From Paenibacillus shirakamiensis (GTDB taxonomy: Bacteria > Bacillota > Bacilli > Paenibacillales > Paenibacillaceae): a stretch of 64,000 nt of DNA. Shown here one piece after another: positions 43,868-54,333 of the stretch. Each line of letters starts with the position of its first letter. Positions within the stretch are counted from its first letter, which is position 1. The stretch covers positions 1 to 64,000 of the forward strand of contig NZ_JAGGLD010000009.1 of NCBI RefSeq assembly GCF_017874255.1, read 5' to 3'. A program made the translations under genes and the position numbers. The notes under the pieces were generated by a model, which saw nothing but the letters and a program-made list of their open reading frames with translations, did no database searches and had not been told where the DNA came from.

Positions 43868-45289
43868 TTAATGACCCACTTGGCTGATCTTAATCAAGTT
43901 AGTTGAACCGGAACGTCCAAGAGGAACACCCGCTGTAATGACAACAAGATCGCCTTCTTTTACAAGACCGGACTGAATTCCACCACTCATTGCATGATCG
44001 AACAGTTCATCGGTAGTCGATGCTTGGTTTCCTTTAACAGGAGTAACGCCCCAAGCCAATGCTAGACGACGCATCGTTTGATCTACAGTTGTTACTGCGA
44101 TGATCGGAGATTTCGGACGGTATTTGGATACCATACGTGCCGTATAACCTGTCTCCGTAGATGTAATGATAGCTTTAGCGTTCAGATCCAATGCAGAGTT
44201 CGCAACAGCCTGACTGATCGCTTCAGTAACTGTCGTTTGCTGTGCATGACTTTGTTTTTCGAAGATTTCACGATATTTAAGGGCAGATTCCGCTTTTTCG
44301 GCAATACGAGACATAGTAAGCACGGATTCTACAGGATATTTACCCGCAGCAGTCTCGCCAGACAACATGATAGCATCCGTTCCATCAAAGATGGCGTTCG
44401 CTACGTCACTTGCTTCCGCACGAGTAGGTCTAGGGTTGCGTTGCATGGAATCCAACATTTGCGTTGCCGTAATTACCGGTTTCCCTACGCGATTCCCTTT
44501 TTCAATCATTATTTTTTGCACCAATGGTACATCTTCAGCAGGAATTTCAACGCCGAGGTCCCCACGCGCAACCATCAGACCATCTGAAACTTCCAATATA
44601 GCATCCAAGTTATCCACACCTTGTTGGTTCTCAATCTTGGAGATGATTTGAATGTAAGTCGCATTATGTTTCTCAAGCAATTCACGAATTTCCAGAACAT
44701 CACTCGCTTTACGTACAAACGAAGCTGCGATGAAATCGACACCTTGTTCAATACCAAAGATGATATCGTTAGCGTCTTTTTCTGTAATCCCTGGAAGTGA
44801 AATATTCACGCCTGGAACGTTAACGCCTTTTTTACTCTTAATCGTACCACCGTTTACAATACGGCATTTAATCTCTGTGCCTTGAACTTCAATTACAGTC
44901 AGACCGATCAGACCGTCGTCAATAAGGATCGTGGAACCTGGTTCAACATCACTAGGAAGATCCTGATAAGTGATAGAGATACGGTCCTTATCACCTAGAA
45001 TCTCTTCGGTAGTCAAAGTAACGAAATCATCTTGTTCTAGTTCGATAGGTTCAACTTTGAGTTTACCTGTACGAATCTCAGGACCTTTGGTGTCAAGCAA
45101 GATAGCTACTGATTTACCAAGTTCTTCACTGGCTTGACGAATATTTTTAATCCGATTACCGTGCTCTTCAAAATCACCATGGGAGAAGTTGAGACGAGCG
45201 ACATTCATACCTGCTAGAATGAGTTTTTTTGTGTTCTCTAAAGACTCACTAGAAGGACCGATCGTACATACAATTTTCGTTTTGCGCAT
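43868..45289 (-). CDS. pyk: Pyruvate kinase, short form without C-terminal PEP-utilising domain
   Basis: A 473-residue glycolytic enzyme making pyruvate and ATP. '[14 protein letters not shown]', '[15 protein letters not shown]', '[12 protein letters not shown]', '[10 protein letters not shown]', '[10 protein letters not shown]', '[15 protein letters not shown]' and '[20 protein letters not shown]' are all present. It ends right after the A-C domains ('[15 protein letters not shown]'); the extra C-terminal domain of about 110 residues seen in Bacillus and Geobacillus Pyk is absent. ATG 45289 has GGAGG 8 nt upstream. No terminator separates it from accA. Confidence 0.96.
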   Translation of the reverse strand: MRKTKIVCTIGPSSESLENTKKLILAGMNVARLNFSHGDFEEHGNRIKNIRQASEELGKSVAILLDTKGPEIRTGKLKVEPIELEQDDFVTLTTEEILGDKDRISITYQDLPSDVEPGSTILIDDGLIGLTVIEVQGTEIKCRIVNGGTIKSKKGVNVPGVNISLPGITEKDANDIIFGIEQGVDFIAASFVRKASDVLEIRELLEKHNATYIQIISKIENQQGVDNLDAILEVSDGLMVARGDLGVEIPAEDVPLVQKIMIEKGNRVGKPVITATQMLDSMQRNPRPTRAEASDVANAIFDGTDAIMLSGETAAGKYPVESVLTMSRIAEKAESALKYREIFEKQSHAQQTTVTEAISQAVANSALDLNAKAIITSTETGYTARMVSKYRPKSPIIAVTTVDQTMRRLALAWGVTPVKGNQASTTDELFDHAMSGGIQSGLVKEGDLVVITAGVPLGRSGSTNLIKISQVGH

Positions 45290-45387
45290 TTGGGTTTCCT
45301 CCGTTTTGGTAGTTCTCTCTGTATTTTCTTTTTCCAACAATTAAATCTACTACATATTTTATGATTTGTATAGGAACTTTGTTATAT

Positions 45388-46395
45388 TCAATCATTGCCC
45401 TGATGAGCACTATCTATAATAGGAGCAGATTCGCTTTTATTAATCGTACCAAATTTTCCTATCTTACGGAATTTCTGATAGCGGTCTTCTCTGAGCTCTT
45501 CAGCTGAGTAGGAAGACAACTGTTCGAGATGGAGAAGTAGCTTTTCTTTGATGCTTACTGCAGTTTGTTCATAATCTTTGTGGGCTCCGCCTTTAGGTTC
45601 AACAATGATGTCTTCGATGACTTCCATTTCTAGCATGTCCTGAGCGGTAATCTTCATGGCTTCCGCCGCTTGATCAGCTCTGGTCGCATCTTTCCACAGT
45701 ATCGATGCTGCACCATTCGGCGAAATAACAGAATAAATCGCATTCTCGAGCATCAGTACTCGATTTCCTACACCAAGTCCCAATGCCCCGCCACTTCCGC
45801 CTTCCCCAATCACAATACAAACCACAGGCACACGAAGGGAAGCCATCTCCCTCAAATTTCGGGCGATCGCTTCAGATTGCCCTCTCTCCTCGGCAGTTAT
45901 ACCCGGATAGGCACCTTTTGTATCGATAAAGGTAATAATCGGTCGGCCAAACTTCTCCGCTTGCTGCATGAGACGGAGACCTTTACGGAATCCCTCTGGA
46001 TGCGGGCTACCAAAGAAACGAGCAATGTTATCTTTGGTGTCCTTACCTCGCTGCTGACCTAACACCGTAACCGGCGTACCATCTAACTTAGCAATCCCTC
46101 CTACAATCGCGAGGTCATCACCAAATATACGATCTCCATGGAGTTCGATGAAGTCCGTAAAGATGAGCTGAATTAAATCCAGCGAAGTCGGCCGCTGATG
46201 ATTACGAGCCAGATGCATCTTCTGCGAAGGGGAGATGGTACTATAGATCTCCTCTTCCATTTGGTGATACCTGAGCTCAAGGCGTTCGATCTCATCACTG
46301 AAGTCAATGCCTTTTTCTTCACCAAATTGCTTCAATTCATCAATCTTCTTACGCATTTCTAGAAGAGGTGTTTCAAAGGGCATTTCTCCTGCCAC
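45388..46395 (-). CDS. accA: Acetyl-CoA carboxylase carboxyltransferase subunit alpha
   Basis: A 335-residue subunit that, with AccD, moves carboxyl from biotin to acetyl-CoA to make malonyl-CoA. '[20 protein letters not shown]', '[20 protein letters not shown]', '[20 protein letters not shown]', '[15 protein letters not shown]' and '[20 protein letters not shown]' are typical. The start is GTG 46395, right after the accD TGA, with AAGGAGGAG upstream that lies inside accD; the two are translationally coupled. Confidence 0.97.
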   Translation of the reverse strand: MAGEMPFETPLLEMRKKIDELKQFGEEKGIDFSDEIERLELRYHQMEEEIYSTISPSQKMHLARNHQRPTSLDLIQLIFTDFIELHGDRIFGDDLAIVGGIAKLDGTPVTVLGQQRGKDTKDNIARFFGSPHPEGFRKGLRLMQQAEKFGRPIITFIDTKGAYPGITAEERGQSEAIARNLREMASLRVPVVCIVIGEGGSGGALGLGVGNRVLMLENAIYSVISPNGAASILWKDATRADQAAEAMKITAQDMLEMEVIEDIIVEPKGGAHKDYEQTAVSIKEKLLLHLEQLSSYSAEELREDRYQKFRKIGKFGTINKSESAPIIDSAHQGND

Positions 46396-47289
46396 TCAGA
46401 CTCCTCCTTTCACAGTGTGCAGATCAAGCAGCTTATGCAAGGTACTCTTCAGTTCCTTACGATGGACGACCATATCCAGCTGTCCGTGCTGCAAATTAAA
46501 TTCTGATGTCTGAAAATCATCTGGAAGTTTCTGACGAATGGTCTGTTCAATGACAATCCGGCCTGCAAACCCAAATACTGCCCCAGGTTCAGCAATAATA
46601 ATGTCGCCTAACATGGCAAAACTTGCTGAAACTCCACCTGTTGTTGGATCCGTGATTACTGAAATATACAAACCGCCCGCCTCATCCAAGCGAGATAGCG
46701 CTGCACTCGTCTTCGCCATTTGCATCAAACTTAGTATACTCTCCTGCATTCTGGCTCCACCCGAAGTGGAGAAAATAATAAGCGGAAGTCTGCTTTCTGT
46801 CGCTGCTTCAATAGCACGGGTAATTTTCTCCCCAACAACAGAACCCATACTTCCGGTGAAAAAGTCAAAACTCATAACTGCTACAATAACGGGTAATTCA
46901 CTAATTGTGCCCTGACCTGTAATAACGGCTTCGCGAAGACCCGATTTTAATTTCTGTTGCTCAAGCTTCGAAGCATACCCCGGAAACTGCAGGGGGTCTT
47001 CCGATATAAGATCCTCATCATATTCCGTAAAGCTTCCTTCATCCAATATGTAACGAATACGCTCCATGGCATTCAACCGCATATGGTATCCGCAAGACGG
47101 ACAGACTTTAAGATTTTTGTCCAATTCCTTACTGTACTGAATGGTGCCGCAACTGCTGCACTTGTTCATAAGTCCTTCTGGAATCTCCCGACGAGGCCGT
47201 TCACCTTGACCGGCCATATCTTCGCGACCCAATCGTTCCGATGGAATGGTCGCATATTTTCTCTTTTTCTGGAACAAGTCTTTAAACAC
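46396..47289 (-). CDS. accD: Acetyl-CoA carboxylase carboxyltransferase subunit beta
   Basis: A 297-residue partner of AccA. The N-terminal zinc ribbon has C44, C47, C63 and C66 ('[20 protein letters not shown]', '[18 protein letters not shown]'). The crotonase-like core has '[20 protein letters not shown]', '[20 protein letters not shown]' and '[20 protein letters not shown]'. It opens the accD-accA-pyk run. Length and motifs are normal. Confidence 0.97.
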   Translation of the reverse strand: MFKDLFQKKRKYATIPSERLGREDMAGQGERPRREIPEGLMNKCSSCGTIQYSKELDKNLKVCPSCGYHMRLNAMERIRYILDEGSFTEYDEDLISEDPLQFPGYASKLEQQKLKSGLREAVITGQGTISELPVIVAVMSFDFFTGSMGSVVGEKITRAIEAATESRLPLIIFSTSGGARMQESILSLMQMAKTSAALSRLDEAGGLYISVITDPTTGGVSASFAMLGDIIIAEPGAVFGFAGRIVIEQTIRQKLPDDFQTSEFNLQHGQLDMVVHRKELKSTLHKLLDLHTVKGGV

Positions 47290-47363
47290 AACTACACCTC
47301 TCCAGCCGTGAATTTGCTTGATTCATTATTGCATAGGATTACAATCTATAGCTCATATTTGCT

Positions 47364-47552
47364 TTAGGGATGCAAAATGGAATTAAATACTTCCTGCACT
47401 TCTTCTAATTCACCCGAGGGCACCAGAATTTCAAATTGTTGCTTGGACAAATTGACGGGACGCGCTTGAACGAGAAAGCCTTCTTCCGTAAGCCTTGTTT
47501 TGATCCTCTCCGCTATTCTGGCGGTAGGTGCGATGTACATTACCGTCCACAT
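47364..47552 (-). CDS. Small conserved-looking hypothetical protein between dnaE and accD
   Basis: A 62-residue soluble protein: 'MWTVMYIAPTARIAERIKTR', 'LTEEGFLVQARPVN', 'KQQFEILVPSGELEEVQEVF'. The beta-alpha-beta look with a charged helix resembles small DUF2007-type signal-transducing domains, but I cannot assign it. In B. subtilis this slot holds the malic enzyme gene ytsJ, not such a protein. A reverse-strand ATG at 47552 with AGAAGAGGA upstream supports it. Function unknown. Confidence 0.65.
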   Translation of the reverse strand: MWTVMYIAPTARIAERIKTRLTEEGFLVQARPVNLSKQQFEILVPSGELEEVQEVFNSILHP

Positions 47553-47727
47553 GTCCTCTTCTAAGCCCCCTAACCCTCAGTTTCCAGCCCATATAATAGA
47601 GTAATGATACCATAATGTCCATTTTACCCGCAACAGATGAGGCTAGACAAGGCTCCACTCGAAGCCAAATCTGCCTCTCTTTTGCTTGTACATCACCGAT
47701 CTAAGAGGTATACAGGGTTATATGGAT

Positions 47728-50700
47728 TTATTTGACCCGCACCGTCTCGGGTCCGAGCAGTTGTTCGATCTCTTGAATGAGCTCGGGCGAAGGCTTGATA
47801 TGGTATCGTTCGCTGAGCGCGAGCAATTTCTGGGAGCTCTCGTAAAAGAGGACCGTGGCCAAAGGCCCGGGATGCTGCTCTAAGAGCTCCTTCAATTGTT
47901 CCAGCAGGGCCGCTTGCTCGGCCTCCGCTGTGATCTTGATGAAGACACGCTGCTTCGCCGCGGTCTTCGGCTCTACGCTGCGAGCCTGTGGCTGCGCAGC
48001 GCCCTGCGTTGCCGCTGCAGGCATAGCCTGCTGCAGCGGCTTTTGGCGCGGCGGCGAAGCAGCCGTGCCTACCGCACCCGCGGGCTGCCGCGGAGCGGCC
48101 GCCGGGGTGCGGCTCGCGCGACGCCGCGCCAGCTGCGCGAGCGAGGCTTCACTAAGCTGGGCGACTTCGTCGGCCAACAGCTTGAAGCCCTCATCTTGCT
48201 GCTGCACCGTAGCTCGCAGCGCAAGTAAGGCGCCTTTCTCAATGTGAGGACGGCTGCGATTCCACACCTCGGGGAAGAGGACTACCTCGGCTCGCTCAAT
48301 CTGATCTTCAAGTTCAAGGAACGCCATCGCCTTGCCCTGCTTCGTGGTAATGGTCTTGATGGAGACTACCATGCCCGCCACAATCGTCTTATGTTCATCG
48401 GGAGCTTCATTTAGACTCATGAGACGATCGATTCCTTCCCCATCTAACAGAGAATCGTAGTCATCCAAGGGATGACCCGATAAATACAGTCCCAACAAAT
48501 CACGCTCATAATCTAACTGCTGTAGACTGCTTAGCCTTGGAATCTCGGGATACTCAATATCCCAATTTGGAGTCTCCACGAAATCAAACAGTTGAATCTG
48601 GAGATCATCCCGTTCTTTGCGCCACTTCAGCGCTGCCTCAACCGTCTCGTCCAGCATCATTAACAATTGAGCACGGTGCCCCGGAAGGTGATCAAAAGCC
48701 CCTCCCTGAATGAGGGATTCAATGACCCTCTTATTGCAGACCCTAAGATCTACCCGCCTGCAAAAATCTAACAAACTATCAAAAGGTCGTTCTGCCCGTA
48801 CTTCTAAAATGGTCTCCATCGCCTGCGTACCTACATTTTTGATTGCCGCAAGTCCAAAACGAATGATTCCTGCTTGTCCTTCTTCTTTCGGGGGCTGAGG
48901 TGTAAAATACACCCGACTTTCATTCACATCGGGAGGAAGAACCGGAATCTTCATCCGGCGGCATTCCACGATATATTCCGCTACTTTACGGTGATTACCC
49001 ATGACAGCAGTGAGCATGGAAGCCATGAAATGAACAGGATAATGAGCCTTAAGATACGCTGTCTGAAAAGCTAATACCCCATAAGCCGCCGCATGCGCGC
49101 GGGGAAAGCCGTAATCTGCAAAACGTACGATCATGTCATACACTGAATTGGCGTCTTGGTCTGTGTAGCCCTGAGCAAGACTACCCCCAACAAAATGGGT
49201 GCGTTGTTCATCCAGTACCTCACGCTTTTTCTTTGATACAGCTCTACGTAACAGATCCGCTTCACCCAAAGAGAATCCTGCCATCGACGAAGCAATCTTC
49301 ATAATCTGCTCTTGATATACGATGATCCCATACGTATCTGCAAGAATCGGCTCTAAATCTGGATGTGGGTAATCAACAGCGGTAAGTCCATGCTTCCCAC
49401 TGATATACTTTGGAATGAATTCCATCGGGCCTGGGCGATAAAGGGCTAAGACTGAGATGATATCTTCAAACACAGAAGGCTTCAAATCTTTGAGAACTCG
49501 GCGCATACCCGCAGATTCTAACTGAAAGACGCCCGTCGTCTCCCCTTTTCCAAGCAGAGCATAAGTCTGTGCATCAAAATCGGGTATGTCATGAAAATCA
49601 AGCTTGCGCGAAGTCTGCTCTTCAATCCAATTTAGACAACGCTCGATGATCGATAACGTGCGCAGACCGAGAAAATCCATTTTCAGAAGGCCTATCGATT
49701 CCAAATTCTCCATAGAATACTGCGTAAGTGCGGTGGTCTCGCTACCTTCTTGTAATGGAACGGCATCCGTTAGTGGGTCTCTGGAGATAACCACCCCTGC
49801 CGCATGGGTAGAAGCATGACGAGGCATCCCTTCAACTTGCAGCGCCATATCTAGAAGCTTATGAATTCTAGGTTGATCCGTGTATAACTTCTTAAGATCC
49901 GGGCTTGCTTCGAGTGCTCTTGAGATCGTCATTCCTAGATTACCTGGAATCAGCTTGGCGGCCTTGTCCACTTCCCCAAACGGTACATTTAACGCGCGAC
50001 CTACATCCCGTACGGCGGCACGAGCCGCCATGGTGCCAAACGTAATAATCTGCGCAACATGATCGGAGCCGTATTTGTCCACCACATAGGCGATTACTTC
50101 ATCTCTTCGCTCATCACTAAAGTCGATATCAATATCCGGCATAGAAATCCGCTCTGGATTTAAGAATCGCTCGAATAATAGATTGTATTTCATCGGGTCA
50201 ACATCGGTGATCTGAAGAACATACGCTACTAAACTTCCTGCCGACGATCCCCGGCCCGGCCCTACGGCAATACCCTTTTCATGAGCATACGCGATAAAAT
50301 CCCAGACGATGAGGAAATAATCCGAGAATCCCATACGCCCGATAACATCCAGCTCATAATGTAGACGCTGCTCTAGTTCTTCACGTGTCTCCGGGTTAAT
50401 CCATCGTTCCGTGTTCTCATATCTAGCAACCAAACCTTTATTACACAGGTCAGCAAGGTAGCTCTCTGCACTCAGATCTGCCGGAATAGGACGATATTCG
50501 GGCAAAATATGCTTACCAAACTCCAGTTCCAGCTCAACTTTATCAGCGATGACCTGTGTGTTCTGAATGGCCTGCGGTATATGGGGGAACAACGCTTTCA
50601 TCTGTTGACCGCTTTTCATAAATAGCTGATCGGTTGGTATTCTAAATCTACCTTCATCTTCTGTGGTCTTGCCTGTACCAATACAAATGAGTACGTCCTG

Positions 50701-51348
50701 CACCTCTGCAGATGCTTGCTGCAAATAATGGACATCATTTGTAGCTACAAGCGGGACATCTAACTCTTCTGCAAGCTGAATGAGAAGCGGATTCACCCGT
50801 TTTTGCTCAGGCAATCCATGGTCTTGAAGTTCGATATAATAATCATCTCCAAATACCTTTTGAAACCTCAGCACCGCCTTCTTGGCTTCATCAGTATGCC
50901 CGTGCAGCAACTGCTGAGGAACTTCGCCACCTAGACAAGCACTAAGAGCAATGATCCCCTCACTATGCTGTTCAAGCACTTCCCAATCAATCCTGGGCTT
51001 GTAGTGAAATCCCTCCAAATGCCCAATCGAACATAATTTCATGAGATTCCGATAACCGGCAACATTCTTGGCCAGCAATATCAGGTGATAGATTGGCTGA
51101 TCCTTTCGAGTTCCCCGTTCCTTGCGAGATCCCGCGGTAAAATACATTTCACAACCAATAATCGGTTTGATCCCTTGCGCCTTACAATATTTATAAAAGG
51201 GCACCGCCCCATACATCACTCCATGATCGGTAAGAGCCAAGGCTTTCATCCCGAATCCCGCCGCTGTCTTCACTAGATCTTCTAGCCGCGCTGCACCATC
51301 TAACAGACTGTATTCACTGTGTACATGTAGATGTACAAAATCGTCCAT
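47728..51348 (-). CDS. dnaE: DNA polymerase III subunit alpha (DnaE)
   Basis: A 1206-residue replicative polymerase of the DnaE type. Residues 1-270 are the PHP domain ('FVHLHVHSEYSLLDGAARLE', 'ALALTDHGVMYGAVPFYKYC'). The Pol3 core has 'GPGRGSSAGSLVAYVL' and the catalytic acidic cluster 'PDIDIDFSDERRDEVIAYV'. Then come 'SKKKREVLDEQRTHFVGG', tandem HhH and an OB domain ('TIVAGMVVSIKTITTKQGKA'). After the OB domain lies an Ala/Pro/Arg-rich linker (about 1065-1125) coded by unusually GC-rich DNA, then a short final domain. Starts just beyond ytrH, divergently. Confidence 0.96.
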   Translation of the reverse strand: MDDFVHLHVHSEYSLLDGAARLEDLVKTAAGFGMKALALTDHGVMYGAVPFYKYCKAQGIKPIIGCEMYFTAGSRKERGTRKDQPIYHLILLAKNVAGYRNLMKLCSIGHLEGFHYKPRIDWEVLEQHSEGIIALSACLGGEVPQQLLHGHTDEAKKAVLRFQKVFGDDYYIELQDHGLPEQKRVNPLLIQLAEELDVPLVATNDVHYLQQASAEVQDVLICIGTGKTTEDEGRFRIPTDQLFMKSGQQMKALFPHIPQAIQNTQVIADKVELELEFGKHILPEYRPIPADLSAESYLADLCNKGLVARYENTERWINPETREELEQRLHYELDVIGRMGFSDYFLIVWDFIAYAHEKGIAVGPGRGSSAGSLVAYVLQITDVDPMKYNLLFERFLNPERISMPDIDIDFSDERRDEVIAYVVDKYGSDHVAQIITFGTMAARAAVRDVGRALNVPFGEVDKAAKLIPGNLGMTISRALEASPDLKKLYTDQPRIHKLLDMALQVEGMPRHASTHAAGVVISRDPLTDAVPLQEGSETTALTQYSMENLESIGLLKMDFLGLRTLSIIERCLNWIEEQTSRKLDFHDIPDFDAQTYALLGKGETTGVFQLESAGMRRVLKDLKPSVFEDIISVLALYRPGPMEFIPKYISGKHGLTAVDYPHPDLEPILADTYGIIVYQEQIMKIASSMAGFSLGEADLLRRAVSKKKREVLDEQRTHFVGGSLAQGYTDQDANSVYDMIVRFADYGFPRAHAAAYGVLAFQTAYLKAHYPVHFMASMLTAVMGNHRKVAEYIVECRRMKIPVLPPDVNESRVYFTPQPPKEEGQAGIIRFGLAAIKNVGTQAMETILEVRAERPFDSLLDFCRRVDLRVCNKRVIESLIQGGAFDHLPGHRAQLLMMLDETVEAALKWRKERDDLQIQLFDFVETPNWDIEYPEIPRLSSLQQLDYERDLLGLYLSGHPLDDYDSLLDGEGIDRLMSLNEAPDEHKTIVAGMVVSIKTITTKQGKAMAFLELEDQIERAEVVLFPEVWNRSRPHIEKGALLALRATVQQQDEGFKLLADEVAQLSEASLAQLARRRASRTPAAAPRQPAGAVGTAASPPRQKPLQQAMPAAATQGAAQPQARSVEPKTAAKQRVFIKITAEAEQAALLEQLKELLEQHPGPLATVLFYESSQKLLALSERYHIKPSPELIQEIEQLLGPETVRVK

Positions 51349-51523
51349 ATCCTGCTTCCTTTCTTGTTCAAGAAATCTTCACTGCATTCATCTATATGAA
51401 AGGTCTAATCTTATTTTCTCTATAATAAATATTTTATCATAGACCACTGGGATAAGCCCATAGAATGCAATAGACAGGCATATGTGCCAAAGGTTGCTAA
51501 TTCATGGAAGGGGGCTTGCCACA

Positions 51524-51850
51524 ATGACAGCATTTATAAGTAAGGCATTAATGGATTTCTTTGTCGCTCTGGGCATTGTCATTGGAGGATCGATGCTGGG
51601 GGGAATCGGTGCGGTCATCTCTTTGCAACCTCCAACCCAGACGATGCTAGATATATCGGACCGTATCAAAATCTGGGCCTTGGCCGCCGCTATAGGGGGT
51701 ACCATTGACCCGATGAGAGTGATCGAGAGTAACTTTTTTGATGGGAATCTATCTCCAGTTATCAAACAGGTGTTATTCTTACTCTCCGCCTTTATGGGCG
51801 CGCATATGGGTTCGGAACTGGTGAAATGGGTCTGTGGAGGAAAAGGATGA
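51524..51850 (+). CDS. ytrH: Sporulation membrane protein YtrH
   Basis: A 108-residue membrane protein with three helices: 'DFFVALGIVIGGSMLGGIGA', 'IKIWALAAAIGGTIDPMRVI' and 'VIKQVLFLLSAFMGAHMGSE'. This is the YtrH pattern; B. subtilis ytrH-ytrI are needed for efficient sporulation. ATG 51524 has GGAAGGGGG about 10 nt upstream; the longer frame from 51482 lacks one. Its stop overlaps the ytrI start (ATGA). Divergent from dnaE as in Bacillus. Confidence 0.9.
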   Translation: MTAFISKALMDFFVALGIVIGGSMLGGIGAVISLQPPTQTMLDISDRIKIWALAAAIGGTIDPMRVIESNFFDGNLSPVIKQVLFLLSAFMGAHMGSELVKWVCGGKG

Positions 51851-52341
51851 ATAGGGACAGCGCATGGCGCATAAGTCTGCGCAGAGGCATACGGGTAGCC
51901 GCCTTATTCCTTCTGGGGATGATCATCGGAGCGGTGGTCTATAACACAGTATTTCACTATAGCTTCAACCAATTGTGGGTTCAGAATAAAGACCTTGAAA
52001 TTCAGCTTCATCAAGCTGAAGATGAAATGAAAACGATGAAAAAATTCACGACACGTCAAAGTATTATAAGATCCATCAAAATCAGAGTGGAGGATCGTGA
52101 CCCTCCACTGGATAGCCTTGCCGTAAAGCAAGTCGTTCAGAAATTACAAGAAGAGCTAGAAGTGATGCGCGGCCGAAGCATATTCGAGATTGATACAGAT
52201 GCCAAGATGGCCCGAACTTTCTTGAACCGAAAAGTATACACCGTACGTGACAAGGAATACGCCGTCCAAATTAAAACCATGCTTGTAAGCGAGGGCTCGC
52301 TCCAGATCTGGATTGAGGTCAAACCCTATGTCCGAAGCTAA
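51847..52341 (+). CDS. ytrI: YtrI-like sporulation membrane protein
   Basis: A 164-residue protein with a basic head, one membrane helix (about 17-37, 'VAALFLLGMIIGAVVYNTVF') and an extracellular coiled coil ('VQNKDLEIQLHQAEDEMKTM') followed by a small folded domain. This is the YtrI layout, and the tight overlap with ytrH supports it. GGAGG lies 6 nt before ATG 51847. Its partner is probably YtrH in the mother-cell or forespore membrane. Confidence 0.87.
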   Translation: MNRDSAWRISLRRGIRVAALFLLGMIIGAVVYNTVFHYSFNQLWVQNKDLEIQLHQAEDEMKTMKKFTTRQSIIRSIKIRVEDRDPPLDSLAVKQVVQKLQEELEVMRGRSIFEIDTDAKMARTFLNRKVYTVRDKEYAVQIKTMLVSEGSLQIWIEVKPYVRS

Positions 52342-52404
52342 ATTTTCATGATACAATGAGCCGAAGACCGTTCTGATCTTATGTAAAAGGGGCTGCCATG
52401 ATTC

Positions 52405-52701
52405 ATGATTCAATCGATCGAATATGTTCTGTATGCCGCACTAATCATTGCCTGTGTGTGTTCTCTGTTCTTCAGCTTCAAATCTAGACGTTCCTTGGAC
52501 GCTCATACGCGCGGCGTCAGCGGAGCCCGTATGAATGTAAGCATGGGCGCCATGCTGATCTCCCTTGCCCTTATCCAAATGTTCATTTTCAGTGGGTCCA
52601 CCCTGCGCGTAGTCATCGGTGCTTTATTCCTCGTTTTGGGTGCTTTTAACATTTTCGCAGGACTTCGTAATTTGACCCTGTATTCACGTCAGCGCCCATA
52701 G
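52405..52701 (+). CDS. YtpI-like small membrane protein
   Basis: A 98-residue membrane protein with three helices: 'VLYAALIIACVCSLFFSFKS', 'MGAMLISLALIQMFIFSG' and 'VVIGALFLVLGAFNIFAG', separated by a basic loop. This is the pattern of YtpI, which sits near dnaE-ytrI in Bacillales. AAAAGGGG lies 12 nt before the ATG. Function unknown. Confidence 0.75.
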   Translation: MIQSIEYVLYAALIIACVCSLFFSFKSRRSLDAHTRGVSGARMNVSMGAMLISLALIQMFIFSGSTLRVVIGALFLVLGAFNIFAGLRNLTLYSRQRP

Positions 52702-52730
52702 ATTTTCCGAGAAAACACCTCAGAATATGC

Positions 52731-54074
52731 TTAAGCATGATCAATGGATTGCAAAGTCATAATGGCTTTAGCCACCAACTGATCCTGATGGGTCATGGAC
52801 ATTTCGAGTTTGCAGGTTCTTCGGCTGAGCTCTAGAATCGTAGGCAGAATGACCACTGCATTCTCGATTTGCACCGGACGTAAGAAATACGTCGTGATAT
52901 GATCCACAATATAGTCATGTCCACTCACATCTCTTGCGGTCGTAAGACCTGACTGCGTCAATAAGGTTGTCAGCACGCCCTGAGAAATCGTGCCCATATT
53001 GGTAGACATCTGGGGCGTGATAAATCCATGGAAAAATAGCTTTCCATCCTCACCTCGATCTTCTGCAAAACCATTCCACATTAAATGATCAAAGGTCTCT
53101 CCAAGCTGGGGTTGATTCTGCGCATCCCGCATAGCTTGCAAGACTTCCTTCCTTGTTACTGCAGCAATTAATTTTCGATTTCGATCTACAATCGGTAGAA
53201 ATTCAATCCCTTCCCACATCATGATCTGAGCTGCTGAAGCTAGTGAAGTCTGTAGCCCTGCTGTAATGGGATTACGATTAACCAACTTTTCAATAATAGT
53301 GTCTTGCGGAGCTTCTGCGATTTCAATATCACGGCGACTAATAATGCCAATAACACGGTTCCATTCATCTATAACAGGGAATCTCTGATATCCCGTATCT
53401 CTAGACATGTCTTCAAAATCTGCTACATTACTGTTTACTTTAAGGGTACTCACTTTAGGTCTTGGAACCACAATATCTTCAACTAACAGCATCTTTTTCT
53501 TAATCAGTCGATCAAAAATCGCACGGTTGATCATAGATGCAACTGTAAAGGTGTCATGACGTGATGAAATAATAGGTAAGGACAATTTGTCAGCCAAATG
53601 TTTGACTTCTCGGCTCGTACCAAAACCGCCCGTAATTAGAACCCCTGCACCTTGCTCCAAGGCGAGAACGTGGGCATCCTCTCGGTTCCCTACAATTAGC
53701 AGACTTCCCGCATCAATATAACGGGCCATCGCATCAATTTTCATAGCGCCGATTACATATTTATGTAAAGTCTTTTGCAGCCCTTGTTCAGCACCACCGA
53801 GCACATGCCCTTCCACGATGTCCACGACGTCCCCAAATGACAGCTGATCCGTAATATTACGAGGTTTCTTCTCCACTCGAACGGTTCCGATTCGCTCCTT
53901 GGTAATGACGATGCCTAAGTTCTCTGCTTCTTTTACAGCCCGGTAAGCCGTGCCCTCACTAACACCTAATTCCTTCGCTAGTTTGCGCACCGAAATTTTA
54001 GTGCCAATTTTGAGTCCTTCGATATGTTGAAGTAGTTGTTCATGCTTAGTTATGGATTCTTCATGCCCTTCCAA
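52731..54074 (-). CDS. ytoI: YtoI-like regulator with HTH, DRTGG, CBS and hot-dog domains
   Basis: A 447-residue multidomain protein. Residues about 8-68 form a GntR-like helix-turn-helix ('SVRKLAKELGVSEGTAYRAV'). A DRTGG domain follows ('LLIVGNREDAHVLALEQGAG', 'VLITGGFGTSREVKHLADKL'). Two CBS domains come next ('GYQRFPVIDEWNRVIGIISR' and 'EFLPIVDRNRKLIAAVTRKE'), then a hot-dog domain ('VDHITTYFLRPVQIENAVVI'). The whole is the YtoI plan. It probably senses an adenine nucleotide or acyl ligand and binds DNA; targets are unknown. Confidence 0.9.
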   Translation of the reverse strand: MEGHEESITKHEQLLQHIEGLKIGTKISVRKLAKELGVSEGTAYRAVKEAENLGIVITKERIGTVRVEKKPRNITDQLSFGDVVDIVEGHVLGGAEQGLQKTLHKYVIGAMKIDAMARYIDAGSLLIVGNREDAHVLALEQGAGVLITGGFGTSREVKHLADKLSLPIISSRHDTFTVASMINRAIFDRLIKKKMLLVEDIVVPRPKVSTLKVNSNVADFEDMSRDTGYQRFPVIDEWNRVIGIISRRDIEIAEAPQDTIIEKLVNRNPITAGLQTSLASAAQIMMWEGIEFLPIVDRNRKLIAAVTRKEVLQAMRDAQNQPQLGETFDHLMWNGFAEDRGEDGKLFFHGFITPQMSTNMGTISQGVLTTLLTQSGLTTARDVSGHDYIVDHITTYFLRPVQIENAVVILPTILELSRRTCKLEMSMTHQDQLVAKAIMTLQSIDHA

Positions 54075-54269
54075 CTGTTACACCTCCTGTCCGTATCTGT
54101 ATCACTCTGTATTCATTATACTGCCTAATATATCAAAAAAATACTTGAACTGCACATGACTCGATACATGTCTCCAATTACAGATTTAGAAATTGAGATT
54201 TTTTTGAAAAATAATTTCTTCATTCTGATTTTTCTATCTTACTACCGATGAAAAGTTCCAATAGAACAT

Positions 54270-54300
54270 AAAAAGACCCTTGATGACTCAAGGGCCTTTG
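54270..54300 (-). terminator. Terminator of the manganese catalase gene
   Basis: AAAGACCCTTGA / TCAAGGGCCTTT stem with a short loop; minus side continues TTTTATG. Confidence 0.85.
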
Positions 54301-54333
54301 TGCTTCTGCTATGTCTAATATGAAAATGGGAAT

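Noticed and set aside
47855..48247. Plus-strand ORFs opposite the dnaE 3' end
   Set aside because: Long open frames arise from the GC-rich linker of dnaE; no start signals.
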